A DNA stretch of 27,968 nt from DATKCF01 sp035513345. Lineage in GTDB: Bacteria > Gemmatimonadota > Gemmatimonadetes > Longimicrobiales > RSA9. The DNA is taken from the NCBI GenBank assembly GCA_035513345.1, contig DATKCF010000166.1, positions 1-27,968 on the forward strand. Reading direction: 5' to 3'. Of this stretch, positions 1-7,782 are shown piece by piece. A program made the translations under genes and the position numbers. The notes beneath the pieces are model-generated. The model saw only the letters and a list, made by a program, of their open reading frames with translations. It had not been told where the DNA came from and did not search any database. Each line of letters starts with the position of its first letter. Position 1 is the first letter of the stretch.

Positions 1-113
1 GGATCTGCCCCCACGGAAACCCCCACCACCCGAACCGGGGAACAAGATCCCGACGTATCGCGTTACAGACAGGCTGATCCATAGTGAGTGAGAACTTGTA
101 ACCCGAGAGGATC

Positions 114-662
114 ATGTCCGGCACATCGACCCCCGAACTCGAGCAACTCCGCTTCCCTGTCGGCAGGTTCGATCCGAAGGGCAGCTTCACTTCGCATCAG
201 CGAGCGGAGGCTCTGGACTCGATCGCAACGACGCCGGCCCGCATGCGGGCAGCGGTGGACGGCCTGAACGAGGACCAGCTCGACACGCCGTACCGCGACG
301 GCGGCTGGACCGTCCGCCAGGTCGTGCATCACGTGCCGGACAGCCACATGAACGCGTACATGCGGTTCAAGCTCGCGCTCACGGAGGACACGCCACTCAT
401 CAGGACGTACGAGGAAGCGGCGTGGGCACGGCTGGCCGACTCGCGTGATACGCCGATCGACGTGTCACTGTCGCTGCTCGACACACTGCACATCCGTTTC
501 GACAAGGTCCTGCGTGCGATGAGTGACGACGACTTCCAGCGCAAGCTGCAGCATCCGGAATGGGGCGATCTCGATCTCTCGATCATGGTCCGGTTGTACG
601 AATGGCACGGCCGCCACCATGTCGCGCACATCGCGTCCCTGCGCGACCGCAACGGCTGGTAG
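114..662 (+). CDS. YfiT/DinB-family putative metal-dependent thiol transferase
   Basis: The 182-residue protein matches the YfiT (BstA) branch of the DinB four-helix fold. This family includes bacillithiol S-transferases and putative metal-dependent hydrolases acting in the cytoplasm on electrophiles. The family signature is visible as GGWTVRQVVHHVPDSH at residues 63-78, and WHGRHHVAH at 164-172. The histidines at 72/73, 78, 165, 168/169 and 172 include the expected metal ligands. The length is typical. The ATG follows GAGAGG about 3-6 bases upstream, and no better start lies further upstream. It is a single gene convergent with the fructosamine-kinase-like gene, and a palindrome lies between them. 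The fold assignment is firm. The thiol cofactor and substrate are inference, because no bacillithiol biosynthesis gene is in view. Confidence 0.85.
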   Translation: MSGTSTPELEQLRFPVGRFDPKGSFTSHQRAEALDSIATTPARMRAAVDGLNEDQLDTPYRDGGWTVRQVVHHVPDSHMNAYMRFKLALTEDTPLIRTYEEAAWARLADSRDTPIDVSLSLLDTLHIRFDKVLRAMSDDDFQRKLQHPEWGDLDLSIMVRLYEWHGRHHVAHIASLRDRNGW

Positions 663-663
663 G

Positions 664-716
664 TTCGTCACCGAAGTGTGTTGAGCGCTCGAATGCCAAC
701 AGACTTCGGTGACGAG
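664..716. repeat. Palindromic dispersed repeat, copy 1 (possible bidirectional terminator)
   Basis: This is a near-perfect hairpin. CGTCACCGAAGT (666-677) pairs with ACTTCGGTGACG (703-714), and TGTTG (679-683) pairs with CAACA (697-701), around a 13-base loop. It starts right after the stop codon of the YfiT-like gene and lies between two convergent genes. There is no T-tract. A closely similar copy in the opposite orientation lies at 12008-12058, so it is a dispersed repeat rather than a unique terminator. Confidence 0.75.
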
Positions 717-744
717 CCACTTCAGCCTGAACGGATAGAGCGCG

Positions 745-1632
745 TCAGCCGAATCGCCGGAGAATCGATGTCGCGTGAGCAACGTAGCTCGCGCCGAAGA
801 GGTTGACGTGAACGAGGACGTAGTAGAGCTGATACAGCGGGCAGCGTGATTCGTCGAAGCCGGGCTCGAGCGGCCGAACCTCGTCGTACGCATCGAAGAA
901 GGCCGTGTCGAATCCACCGAACAGTCGTGCCATCGCCAGGTCGACTTCGCGGTGACCGTATGATGATGATGGATCGATGAGCGCGGCGGTTCCATCGGCC
1001 ATCACGTGGACGTTGCCACTCCACAGGTCGCCGTGCAGCAATGACGGACCGTCGTGGTTGCCGGTGCGTAGCAGCGAATCGGCATTGGCGGACAGGGCGT
1101 CAAAGGCGAGTCGCGCGGAGGCATCGAAGAAGCCATGCCGTGCGGCCAGTGTCCACTGCCGGTCGAGCCTTGTCATCCAGAATGATGCCCAGTCGTCGGA
1201 ACGCGGGTTCGCCTGGGGCAGCGAACCGATGTAGTTGTCGGCGGGCCAGCCGAACTGGTCGGCCGTGTTCGTGTGCAGGCGACCGAGCTCGCGGCCGAGC
1301 GTTTCCCATGTAGCGGCGCGCGGGCGACCCGGCTCGAGCCATTCCATCAGGAGCCAGTCCGGTCCGTTGGTGAGCACGGCAGGCACGCGGACGGCACGCG
1401 CCGCTGCGAGTGTCCGCAGCGAGCGTGCTTCCTCGGCGAAGAAATCCGGTGGCGCCGATCCGCCATCCGCCCATTTGACGAAATGGTGGTGGCCCACATC
1501 GGTCACGATGCGGGCGCCGGGGCTGATGCACCCGCCGCCAACGGCGGTCGCGGATACGACACGGGTCTTCCGACCCTCGATCTCAATGAGATGGTTCTCG
1601 ACCGCGTTCCGGATCGACGCGGGCACGGTCAT
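745..1632 (-). CDS. Fructosamine/ribulosamine 3-kinase family protein
   Basis: The 295-residue protein belongs to the fructosamine-3-kinase family, which phosphorylates sugar adducts on protein amines so that the adduct falls off (protein deglycation). The catalytic loop HGDLWSGN is at 200-207, the metal-binding aspartate is D220 in ALIDPSSSYGHRE, and a family block GWPADNYIGSLPQANP is at 128-143. K53 is the likely ATP-binding lysine. The start chosen is the ATG at 1632, preceded by AAGG, only 5 bp after the phosphatase stop. A longer in-frame start at 1683 would overlap that gene. The two genes therefore form a tight operon. Bacterial members of this family often prefer ribulosamines or erythrulosamines, but the substrate cannot be read from sequence alone. 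Confidence 0.9.
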   Translation of the reverse strand: MTVPASIRNAVENHLIEIEGRKTRVVSATAVGGGCISPGARIVTDVGHHHFVKWADGGSAPPDFFAEEARSLRTLAAARAVRVPAVLTNGPDWLLMEWLEPGRPRAATWETLGRELGRLHTNTADQFGWPADNYIGSLPQANPRSDDWASFWMTRLDRQWTLAARHGFFDASARLAFDALSANADSLLRTGNHDGPSLLHGDLWSGNVHVMADGTAALIDPSSSYGHREVDLAMARLFGGFDTAFFDAYDEVRPLEPGFDESRCPLYQLYYVLVHVNLFGASYVAHATSILRRFG

Positions 1633-1637
1633 CGCCT

Positions 1638-2123
1638 TCACCAGCCCCGTTCGCGTCGGATCTCGGCGAGCAGACCCTCGCACGAGCGTTCGACGATCTC
1701 CTGGACGCGCTCAAACCCGCGGGCACCGCCGAAATAGGGGTCGGGCACCTCGAGATCGCCGGCCGCCTCGACATCGAACTCGCGCAGCATCCGGATCGGC
1801 GCGTCGACGCCGACCTGCGCCGCGAACCGCTTCAACTCGGCGAAGTTGTCGTTGTCCATGGCCAGGATGCGGTCGAACCGCTTCAGGTCATTGACCGTCA
1901 CTCGCCTGGACACGCTGTCGAGTGTGATACCGCGGCGGCGAGCGACCTCGATCGTTCGCGGATCCGCGCTCTCGCCATCGTGGTATCCGGAAGTGCCCGC
2001 CGAGTCGATCTCGAATCGGTCTTCGAGGCCTGCATCGCGGATCAGGCCGCGAAACACACCTTCCGCCAGCGGTGACCGGCAGATGTTGCCAAGACAGACG
2101 AAGAGCACCGAGACAGGCGACAT
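1638..2123 (-). CDS. Low-molecular-weight protein tyrosine phosphatase family protein
   Basis: The 161-residue protein has the LMW-PTP loop CLGNICRS with nucleophile C10 and R16, and the general-acid aspartate D128 in VPDPYFGG. The length is normal for the family. I start it at the ATG at 2123, nine residues before which lies an alternative in-frame ATG at 2150. GGAGG sits between the two and could serve the shorter form. It is the first gene of a two-gene unit with the fructosamine-kinase-like gene, with 5 bp between them. Bacterial LMW-PTP homologues next to such kinases are known to act on ribulosamine 5-phosphates, so a sugar-amine phosphatase role is as likely as protein tyrosine dephosphorylation. 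That role is inference from context. Confidence 0.9.
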   Translation of the reverse strand: MSPVSVLFVCLGNICRSPLAEGVFRGLIRDAGLEDRFEIDSAGTSGYHDGESADPRTIEVARRRGITLDSVSRRVTVNDLKRFDRILAMDNDNFAELKRFAAQVGVDAPIRMLREFDVEAAGDLEVPDPYFGGARGFERVQEIVERSCEGLLAEIRRERGW

Positions 2124-2255
2124 GTCGCGTTCCAGTTGTTCCTCCCGCATGTTATCCGTTGTGCCGGCTGCCCGCCGGACGTCATTGCACGAGGGACCGC
2201 CCACGGCGAAGCGGGTCCGGACCTGCCGGCGGATCCCGGCGCGGCCCGCAAGGTA

Positions 2256-3764
2256 ATGGGAAGCATGCTTCAGATCACCATGCGACGACTCGTCCTCGTC
2301 CTTGCGGCCGCGCTCCTGGCGCCCGCTGGGTCGGCCGCGCAGCGTGTGATGGCGCCACGTATCGACATCGATACGCTGTCGATACGCTACGACACGCGTG
2401 TCCTGTCGCACGACTCGATGCGCGGCCGTGCGACCGGCGAACGCGGATCGAGGCTTGCCGCCGCGTACATCGTGGAACGGTTGCGGGCCATGGGCCTCTC
2501 GCCCGCAGCAGGCGCTGGGTACCTGCAGCCCGTGCCGCTCCGGCAGGCCAGGCTCCAGCCGGAGTCCCGGCTCCGGCTGCACACCGGACGCGATTCCGTG
2601 ACGTTTCTACCGGGCATCGACTTCGTGCCCGGGTCGGGCACGGCGTCCGCGTTCCGCGAGTTCGAAGGACCCGCCATCTTCGCGGGCGTCGGTGCGAACG
2701 CGGCGGACGCTCTGCGCGATGTGGATGTCGCCGGCCAGGTCATCGTGCTCGCCGGGCCGCTGGGCGAGAACGCGGACTCGCTGGTCCGCGCATGGACCGC
2801 GGCCCGTGCCGCCGGCCTCCTGCTCCTGATCACGGACCCGGATGTATTCCAGGCGATCGCGCTGAACCTCGGCCCCGACCGCTTCTTCGTCGACGCCGAG
2901 GTCGACGAGCCAACCTGGCAGAACCCGCTGCCCGCACTATTTGCCGGCGGTACCGTCGCACGTATGCTCCTGGCCGGGACGCCCATCCCGGATGCCGCCA
3001 TCCGCGGCGACGCGTTCAACGCGCTGCCGCTGCGCTGGAATGTCGACGCCCGCACAGCCGTCGCCACCGACGACGTCGACGGCTCCAACATCGTCGCCCT
3101 CGTACCCGGCTCCGATCCACGACTTCGCGACGAGTATGTCCTGTTCACGGCACACTACGACCATCTCGGTGTCGGTCCGCCCGAGAATGGAGACTCCATC
3201 TACAACGGCTTTTCGGATAATGCCGCGGGCGTTGCCATGCTGCTCGCCATGGCCGAACACACCAGGCGCGAGCCGGCCGCACGATCCGTCGCATTCGCGT
3301 TCTTCACCGGCGAGGAGCGCGGATTGCTCGGATCGTCCTTCTTTGCCGCGTTCCCGACGCTCCCCCTCGAACGCGTTCGCGCCGTTATCAACCTCGATGG
3401 CGGGGCACCGCCCGTGCCACCCATCTCCTGGCGCATCGCCGGCGGCCTCGGCACCGACCTCGGCCGCATCGCCGAGACCGTCGCTATCCGCAACGGCTGG
3501 ACCGCGAACCTCACCGACACGCGCGCCAACTCCGACCACTGGCCGTTCCTGGCCCGCGGCGTTCCCGCCATCTTCGTGATCCCCGGCAACGACTGGGAGA
3601 ACACGACCGCCGCCCAGCGTGATTCCCTGCGCGAACGCTTCGACCGCTACCACCGCCCCGGCGACGAGTGGCGCGAGGATTACCCGTTCTCCGGGCTCCA
3701 GCGCTACGCAGCCTACGCACTCGCCATCGGACTCGTGGCCGCGAACGACCCCGAGAGCGAATGA
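2256..3764 (+). CDS. Secreted M28-family zinc aminopeptidase
   Basis: The protein (502 residues from this start) begins with a signal peptide, MRRLVLVLAAALLAPAGSAAQ, after a short N-terminal extension. The M28 zinc site is complete: H300 in AHYDHLG, D321 in FSDNAAG, the catalytic pair E353-E354 in TGEERG, D381 in INLDGG, and H428 in NSDHWPF. The region between the signal peptide and the catalytic domain is long enough for a protease-associated insert. It should be exported and release amino acids from peptide N-termini. Starts at 2256, 2265 and 2280 are all possible. AAGG just before 2256 favours the first, while the signal-peptide layout would also fit 2280. The gene diverges from the phosphatase-kinase pair. 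The class is certain and the exact substrate unknown. Confidence 0.9.
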   Translation: MGSMLQITMRRLVLVLAAALLAPAGSAAQRVMAPRIDIDTLSIRYDTRVLSHDSMRGRATGERGSRLAAAYIVERLRAMGLSPAAGAGYLQPVPLRQARLQPESRLRLHTGRDSVTFLPGIDFVPGSGTASAFREFEGPAIFAGVGANAADALRDVDVAGQVIVLAGPLGENADSLVRAWTAARAAGLLLLITDPDVFQAIALNLGPDRFFVDAEVDEPTWQNPLPALFAGGTVARMLLAGTPIPDAAIRGDAFNALPLRWNVDARTAVATDDVDGSNIVALVPGSDPRLRDEYVLFTAHYDHLGVGPPENGDSIYNGFSDNAAGVAMLLAMAEHTRREPAARSVAFAFFTGEERGLLGSSFFAAFPTLPLERVRAVINLDGGAPPVPPISWRIAGGLGTDLGRIAETVAIRNGWTANLTDTRANSDHWPFLARGVPAIFVIPGNDWENTTAAQRDSLRERFDRYHRPGDEWREDYPFSGLQRYAAYALAIGLVAANDPESE

Positions 3765-3864
3765 GCAGACGACGAGACAGAATGAGCGGACGACGAGACC
3801 ACAGGGTTCCGGGGGCATGCATGTTGGCGCTCGCGTACCGGGCCGGACGGGACAACGCTTGTAA

Positions 3865-3899
3865 TTTCACCGCGGAGAGCGCTGTGAGCGCAGAGAACG
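3865..3899 (+). repeat. 35-bp GCGGAGA-rich repeat, left copy
   Basis: The sequence begins TTTCACCGCGGAGAGCGC and ends GCAGAGAACG, with an internal short periodicity of GAG triplets. It matches the reverse complement of 4399-4433 at 32 of 35 positions. Together the two copies frame a 569-bp block that contains the 61-bp array. Confidence 0.75.
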
Positions 3900-4019
3900 G
3901 ATCGTGGGCGGCGTTCCAGGCTGACATGTGGCATCCCGGCGTGGCAAGGATTCGGAATATCTTGTTTTCGTGTCGCACGGGATGGGTGCGGCGCTTCAGG
4001 CCAGCCTGTTTCAGCCTCC

Positions 4020-4320
4020 GATTCCCCGAAGCTCCATGCCCCCGGCCACACCGGGGATCTGACCGGCCCAACAGACGGCCAATTCCCCGCTACTCCATGC
4101 CCCCCGGCCACCTCGGGGATCTGACCGGCCCACAGACGGCCGATTCCCCGAAGCTCCACCCCCGCCGGTCACCTCGGGGATCTGACCGGCCCACGGGCGG
4201 CCGATTCCCCAAAGCTCCAGCCTCGCCGGCCACACCGGGGATCTGACCGGCCCACGCCCGGCCGATTCCCCAGGTTCCATGCACGCCGGCCAGCCCGGGG
4301 ATCTGACGCCACAGCCGACC
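4020..4320. repeat. 61-bp tandem repeat array, about 4.9 copies
   Basis: Units start at 4020, 4081, 4142, 4203 and 4264, giving an exact 61-bp period. The last unit ends early near 4320. Two blocks are well conserved: GGCCGATTCCCC across the unit boundary, and CGGGGATCTGACCGGCC in the second half. The stretch between them varies more. The conserved blocks can pair (GGCCG/CGGCC and CCCCG/CGGGG with small bulges), so each unit can fold into a hairpin with a variable loop. It is not a CRISPR, because the whole unit repeats and there are no unique spacers. Confidence 0.92.
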
Positions 4321-4398
4321 AACTCAGTAAACCATCGACATCCGTAAAAATGAAAAATGAACCCGGCCCACCGCCGTGACGCCTCACCGAGAACATGT

Positions 4399-4433
4399 CG
4401 TTCTCAGCGCTCTCCGCGCTCTCCGCGGTGAAA
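4399..4433 (-). repeat. 35-bp GCGGAGA-rich repeat, right inverted copy
   Basis: Read on the minus strand it is TTTCACCGCGGAGAGCGC followed by GGAGAGCGCTGAGAACG. It is preceded on that strand by a run of eight T, which merges with its first bases. It differs from the left copy at three positions. Confidence 0.75.
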
Positions 4434-4470
4434 AAAAATCCGACCACGTGCGCCCACCTGGAAACACGAA

Positions 4471-4500
4471 CGCCCTGTAGTCCGTCAGGACCTCAGGGCG
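4471..4500 (-). terminator. Hairpin terminator after the sigma factor gene
   Basis: On the minus strand CGCCCTG pairs with CAGGGCG and GTCC with GGAC around a TGAC loop. This is followed by TTCGTGTTT. It lies 24 bases after the sigma factor stop codon. The T-tract is weak, so termination is likely but not certain. Confidence 0.6.
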
Positions 4501-4523
4501 CTCGATTCTTCCACTCCAGCGCT

Positions 4524-5138
4524 CTAATTCAGCAGGGGCTCGATCCGCTCGGCAAAGCTGGTTCGGGCACGATGCAGCCGACTCTTCACCGTGCCGAGGT
4601 TCACGCCGGTAATGTCTGCGATCTCCTCATAACTCTTGCCCTCCAACTCACGGAGCCTGAACACCAGCTTGTGATGCTCGGGCAGCTCCTCGACCGTCTG
4701 TTCGACGATCTCCTGAAGGTACCGCTTCCTGTACTGGTCGTCCGGACGACCCGTCGAATCCTCGAACTGCAGCGGCCGGTGATCCGGCTCCCAGTGTGTG
4801 GTCAGCTTCTGGAACAGCACCAACGGGCTCCGCGACCGGTTCCGCAGTTCGTTCTTCGCAAGGTTCGAGCAGATCGTGTAGATCCACGTCGAGAACTTCT
4901 TGCTCTGATCGAACCGGTGAAGATGCCGCGTCACGCGGATGAATGCTTCCTGGACAAGGTCCTCGGCCCGGTCCCGATCGCCCGTCTTGCGCCAGATGAA
5001 CTGAACCAACCGGTCACGGTATCGGTCGTACAACTCCGAAAATGCGCCAGGCACACCGTCCAGGTGCGCGGCTACCAGCTCGCTGTCTCCGATATCCGGC
5101 AGATTCGCCCTGCGCTTCCTGATCGTCGCAGTAGCCAA
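4524..5138 (-). CDS. ECF-type RNA polymerase sigma factor
   Basis: The 204-residue protein has sigma region 2 at about 33-100, including AEDLVQEAFIRV and the promoter-melting stretch FSTWIYTICSNLAKNELR. Region 4 is at about 148-200, with the helix-turn-helix YEEIADITGVNLGTVKSRLHRAR. A variable linker of about 45 residues joins them, and there is no region 1.1 or 3. The start is taken as the TTG at 5138, with GGAGG nine bases upstream. A longer TTG start at 5165 would put that Shine-Dalgarno inside the gene. No anti-sigma factor gene is adjacent on either side, so control must come from elsewhere or from transcription. Its regulon cannot be inferred from this window. Confidence 0.93.
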   Translation of the reverse strand: MATATIRKRRANLPDIGDSELVAAHLDGVPGAFSELYDRYRDRLVQFIWRKTGDRDRAEDLVQEAFIRVTRHLHRFDQSKKFSTWIYTICSNLAKNELRNRSRSPLVLFQKLTTHWEPDHRPLQFEDSTGRPDDQYRKRYLQEIVEQTVEELPEHHKLVFRLRELEGKSYEEIADITGVNLGTVKSRLHRARTSFAERIEPLLN

Positions 5139-5429
5139 TTCCTCGCTCCTCCCGCAAAAAAGCAATGAACGGGGGCCTCAGGCATCTATGTCCTGGCCAC
5201 CCCCGTCCGTCATGGGCACCGACGTCTTCAACTCACACAGGTCCGGCAATCATTCTCCGGACTGCAATTTTCGTTCTACAAGGATAATGTTCCGGACCCG
5301 GTTCCGAAAGAGCCTCGACACCTCTGTCGCACCCCTGCCGACACCGTTTGCACGGTCGTAAGTGACTGAAAACAATCAGTTTATCGGCACTTCTGTCGTC
5401 GATCGCCATCCTGCTGCCGATTCGGCAGC
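5139..5429. other. Leader region of the sigma factor gene, with stem-loop
   Basis: The interval separates the lysine-dehydrogenase-like stop from the sigma factor start. On the minus strand a stem-loop (about 5170-5206, CGGGGG pairing with CCCCCG plus inner AGG/CCT) is followed a few bases later by TTTTTT, just ahead of the GGAGG. This could act as a leader attenuator. A promoter reading TTGTAG-18-GAGAAT lies further upstream but is weak. No gene is seen. Confidence 0.35.
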
Positions 5430-6590
5430 TCAGATGGCCGCATCATAGTGGCGGATCCGGACGCCGCGGGCGGCAAGCGCCTCGATGTACAGCGAGGCCG
5501 GGACGGCCGTGTCTGGCGTTCGGACGCCGGGGCCGCCGACCTGGCCGGCGGCCTGGAGCTGGCCGGTGATGGAGAGGGAGTAGCCGGTACAGCGTTCCAT
5601 GGCGCTGATGCCGTGTTCCTCGTCGAAGAAATCGACGAGTTCCCATGTGATGCGGCGGCGGGTTCCGGAGCGCAGGCCTTCGGCGGTGATGCGGAGTGCG
5701 ACGAGGTCGCGGCCGGCGGGCCGTCGCAATCTCGGTTCGACGCAGGCGATGAACAGGTCGCGCGGACTGACGGACAGGCCGTTGACGTCGACAGGTTGGG
5801 TAGTCAGCAGGCCGAGTTCGCGGATGGCGCGCATGATGTCGGCGTGACCGGGGTAACGGAGCGTCTTGTACTCCATGAGTCGGACCCTGCCCTCCCATGT
5901 GGAGGTGAGGGTGGAGAGGCCACCGGCGGTATGAAAGGCTTCGAGGCTACCGACAGGCTCGTCGAAGTTGACGGGCTCGACATCGGAGAGTGCGTCGACC
6001 TGGTGGCGATCGCCGTCGCGCAGTATCCAGGATGGGGTTGTGTAGTAGTCGAGCACGCCTTCGAGGGAGTACACGATCTGGTAATTGAGCGGCGGCGTGG
6101 GGTGCTGGGGCAGGCCGCCGACGAACATGCGGACGGAGTCGGTGGTGTCGAGGGTTGCCATGGCGGCGGCGGCAAGGATGTTGACCATGCCGGGAGCGAG
6201 GCCGCAGTCGGGTATGACGCTTACGCCACCTTCCCGGGCGTCCGGGTCGAGTTCGATCTGGCTGACAACGATTCCGGTATTGCCGCCGAGGTCGCAGCAA
6301 TGGACGCCGGCGTCGATGGCGGCGCGGGTGATGTCGAGGTTGAAATACCAGGGCAGCGCGTTGAGGCACGTGGACATGCCGGACATCGCGGTACGGACCT
6401 GTTGGGGGTCGCGGGCATCGATTTCGACGCGTTCGAGCCGGGGATCGTCTGCGAACGGCTGAAGGAACGGTGGCAGTGGTCCGGTCCTGACATCGGCGAG
6501 CCTGACGCGCTCGACGGCGGAGTTCTGGAGAAGGTCGTAAGCGCAGGCGGAGCCCTGCAGCCCCCCGCCCATCACGAGCATGTGCATCAT
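5430..6590 (-). CDS. Saccharopine dehydrogenase family protein, lysine 6-dehydrogenase-like
   Basis: The 386-residue protein has an N-terminal Rossmann fold with GGGLQG at 8-13 and an acidic residue ending beta-2 (D33). PDCGLAPGM is at 127-135, and a C-terminal saccharopine-dehydrogenase-like domain follows with the blocks LEAFHTAGG and MEYKTLRYPGH. The layout and these blocks resemble NAD-dependent L-lysine 6-dehydrogenases, which oxidise lysine at the epsilon carbon to allysine, which cyclises. This is from memory of the family, and other saccharopine-dehydrogenase relatives remain possible. GGAGG precedes a cluster of three ATGs (6590, 6587, 6581), so the exact start is uncertain by three codons. 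It is transcribed away from the oxygenase operon. The minus-strand -35 TTGACA at 6684-6689 is a plausible promoter element. Confidence 0.82.
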   Translation of the reverse strand: MMHMLVMGGGLQGSACAYDLLQNSAVERVRLADVRTGPLPPFLQPFADDPRLERVEIDARDPQQVRTAMSGMSTCLNALPWYFNLDITRAAIDAGVHCCDLGGNTGIVVSQIELDPDAREGGVSVIPDCGLAPGMVNILAAAAMATLDTTDSVRMFVGGLPQHPTPPLNYQIVYSLEGVLDYYTTPSWILRDGDRHQVDALSDVEPVNFDEPVGSLEAFHTAGGLSTLTSTWEGRVRLMEYKTLRYPGHADIMRAIRELGLLTTQPVDVNGLSVSPRDLFIACVEPRLRRPAGRDLVALRITAEGLRSGTRRRITWELVDFFDEEHGISAMERCTGYSLSITGQLQAAGQVGGPGVRTPDTAVPASLYIEALAARGVRIRHYDAAI

Positions 6591-6659
6591 GCCTCCATCG
6601 GGGATCGAAGCGGCGGCGGATCGGGGTGTTCGAGGAACGGATCCGACCTCGCCGGCAGG

Positions 6660-6689
6660 AGTGTGGAGCGAGGCTGGCACGGCTGTCAA
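6660..6689 (-). promoter_or_regulatory. Candidate promoter for the lysine-dehydrogenase-like gene
   Basis: On the minus strand TTGACA (6684-6689) is followed after 18 bp by CACACT (6660-6665). The -35 is consensus and the -10 is poor. It sits about 70 bp from the start codon, in the divergent gap. Confidence 0.35.
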
Positions 6690-6717
6690 ACCCGGTGGTC
6701 GGGAGGTTGAGTCGAAC

Positions 6718-6746
6718 TTGACGCCTCTGTCGTGCATGTCCACCTT
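6718..6746 (+). promoter_or_regulatory. Candidate promoter for the oxygenase operon
   Basis: TTGACG (6718-6723), a 17-bp spacer, then CACCTT (6741-6746). The -35 and spacing are good and the -10 is weak. It lies 59 bp before the first gene, in the 214-bp divergent gap. Confidence 0.35.
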
Positions 6747-6804
6747 TCCGGAGCTTGCGGGACGGGCCGGACACGCGAGGAACGAGTACGAGGAACGAGG
6801 ACTG

Positions 6805-7746
6805 ATGAGTCGATTCACCGAAGACGAGATCAAGCAGAAGGTCAAGGAAGGCTACATCCTGGAGTCGCCGGACGAGATGACGGAGGGCTACCGCAAGGCG
6901 CTCATCGTGCAGCTCCTTGTCCAGGCTGACACGGAGCTGATGAGCGCGCCGGCGTACTGGATGGCGGCGCAGGACGCGCCGTCGACGAACACGATGGTAT
7001 CGGCGGTGGCGATCATCCAGGACGAGATCGCTCACGCGAACATCGCGTATCGCATCCTCGAGGACATGGGGCTGGACAAGGAGCAGTTGATCTACGGGCG
7101 TGAGCCACACGAGTTCAAGCATCCGTACGGTTTCGACCAGCCGCTCGAGAGCTGGGCGGAGCTGGTAACGGCGAACGGCTTCTTCGACCGTGCCGGCATC
7201 ACGCTGCTGAGCGATGTCTATCGGAACACTAGCTATGGTCCGCTGAAGCGGGCGCTCGTGAAGGTTGACCTCGAGGAGACGTTCCACCTGCGTCATGGCG
7301 AAGTCTGGATGAAGCGGCTGTCGAAGGCGGGCGGTGAAGCGAAGGAGCAGCTCCAGCGCGCGGTCGACTGGATGTTCCCGATGACGATCGAGTGGTTCGG
7401 GCTGCCGGACGAAATGAAGCGACACAGCGGCCAGCTCGAGTATCGATTGAAGGGTCTGACGAACGACGAACTACGGCAGGTATGGATGTCCGCGACGGTT
7501 CCGCTCTGCGAATCGCTCGACCTGGCCGCGCCGGCGCACTACGACGATGTGGCCGGCAGCTATGTGCTCGACTATCCGTTCCCGTGCGAGTACGACGCGG
7601 ACGCGAAGGAATGGGACTTCGCGTCGGGTCAGATCGGCTGGGACAAGGTGTTCGAGCGCTGGAAACGACGCGGACCGATGAATGTTGAGTACGTCGAGTC
7701 CGTTCGCCGCAGCCACTCGCCGCTGCGCGACATGATGGCTGCGTGA
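6805..7746 (+). CDS. PaaA-like catalytic diiron subunit of a phenylacetyl-CoA-epoxidase-type oxygenase
   Basis: The 313-residue protein is a ferritin-like diiron protein of the PaaA family, the subunit that epoxidises the ring of phenylacetyl-CoA in the aerobic hybrid pathway. The metal ligand set is complete: E44, E74-x-x-H77 in QDEIAH, D128 in FFDRAG, and E158-x-x-H161 in EETFHLRHG. The ATG follows GAGGA at good spacing. A longer in-frame opening upstream is rejected because it crosses the intergenic region. It is the first gene of a five-gene set with spacings of 36, 17, 1 and -1 bp. No PaaE reductase, PaaK ligase, PaaG or PaaZ gene is in the window, so phenylacetyl-CoA as the true substrate is an inference from family. 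Confidence 0.9.
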   Translation: MSRFTEDEIKQKVKEGYILESPDEMTEGYRKALIVQLLVQADTELMSAPAYWMAAQDAPSTNTMVSAVAIIQDEIAHANIAYRILEDMGLDKEQLIYGREPHEFKHPYGFDQPLESWAELVTANGFFDRAGITLLSDVYRNTSYGPLKRALVKVDLEETFHLRHGEVWMKRLSKAGGEAKEQLQRAVDWMFPMTIEWFGLPDEMKRHSGQLEYRLKGLTNDELRQVWMSATVPLCESLDLAAPAHYDDVAGSYVLDYPFPCEYDADAKEWDFASGQIGWDKVFERWKRRGPMNVEYVESVRRSHSPLRDMMAA

Positions 7747-7782
7747 GATGCCGGATCCGAAGCTGAAACGGGAGCCTGGCAG

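Larger units (their letters stand above)
3765..4523. other. 760-bp non-coding interval with repeats
   Basis: No credible gene is present. The interval holds a 35-bp repeat at 3865, a 61-bp tandem array at 4020-4320, the inverted partner of the 35-bp repeat at 4399, and the hairpin downstream of the sigma factor gene at 4471. Open frames across the array exist in all three minus frames, because a 61-bp period shifts frame at each unit. They therefore reflect composition, not coding. Confidence 0.8.

Noticed and set aside
4020..4320. CRISPR array
   Set aside because: The whole 61-bp unit repeats with scattered changes. There are no unique spacers and no cas genes nearby.
4011..4447. Small minus-strand frames across the 61-bp array
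   Set aside because: The same repeated peptide appears in all three frames because the period is not a multiple of three. There is no ribosome site and no family resemblance.
5448..6710. A 420-codon plus-strand frame opposite the lysine-dehydrogenase-like gene
   Set aside because: It is an Asp/Gly/Val-rich shadow of a well-supported gene with a Rossmann motif and conserved blocks.
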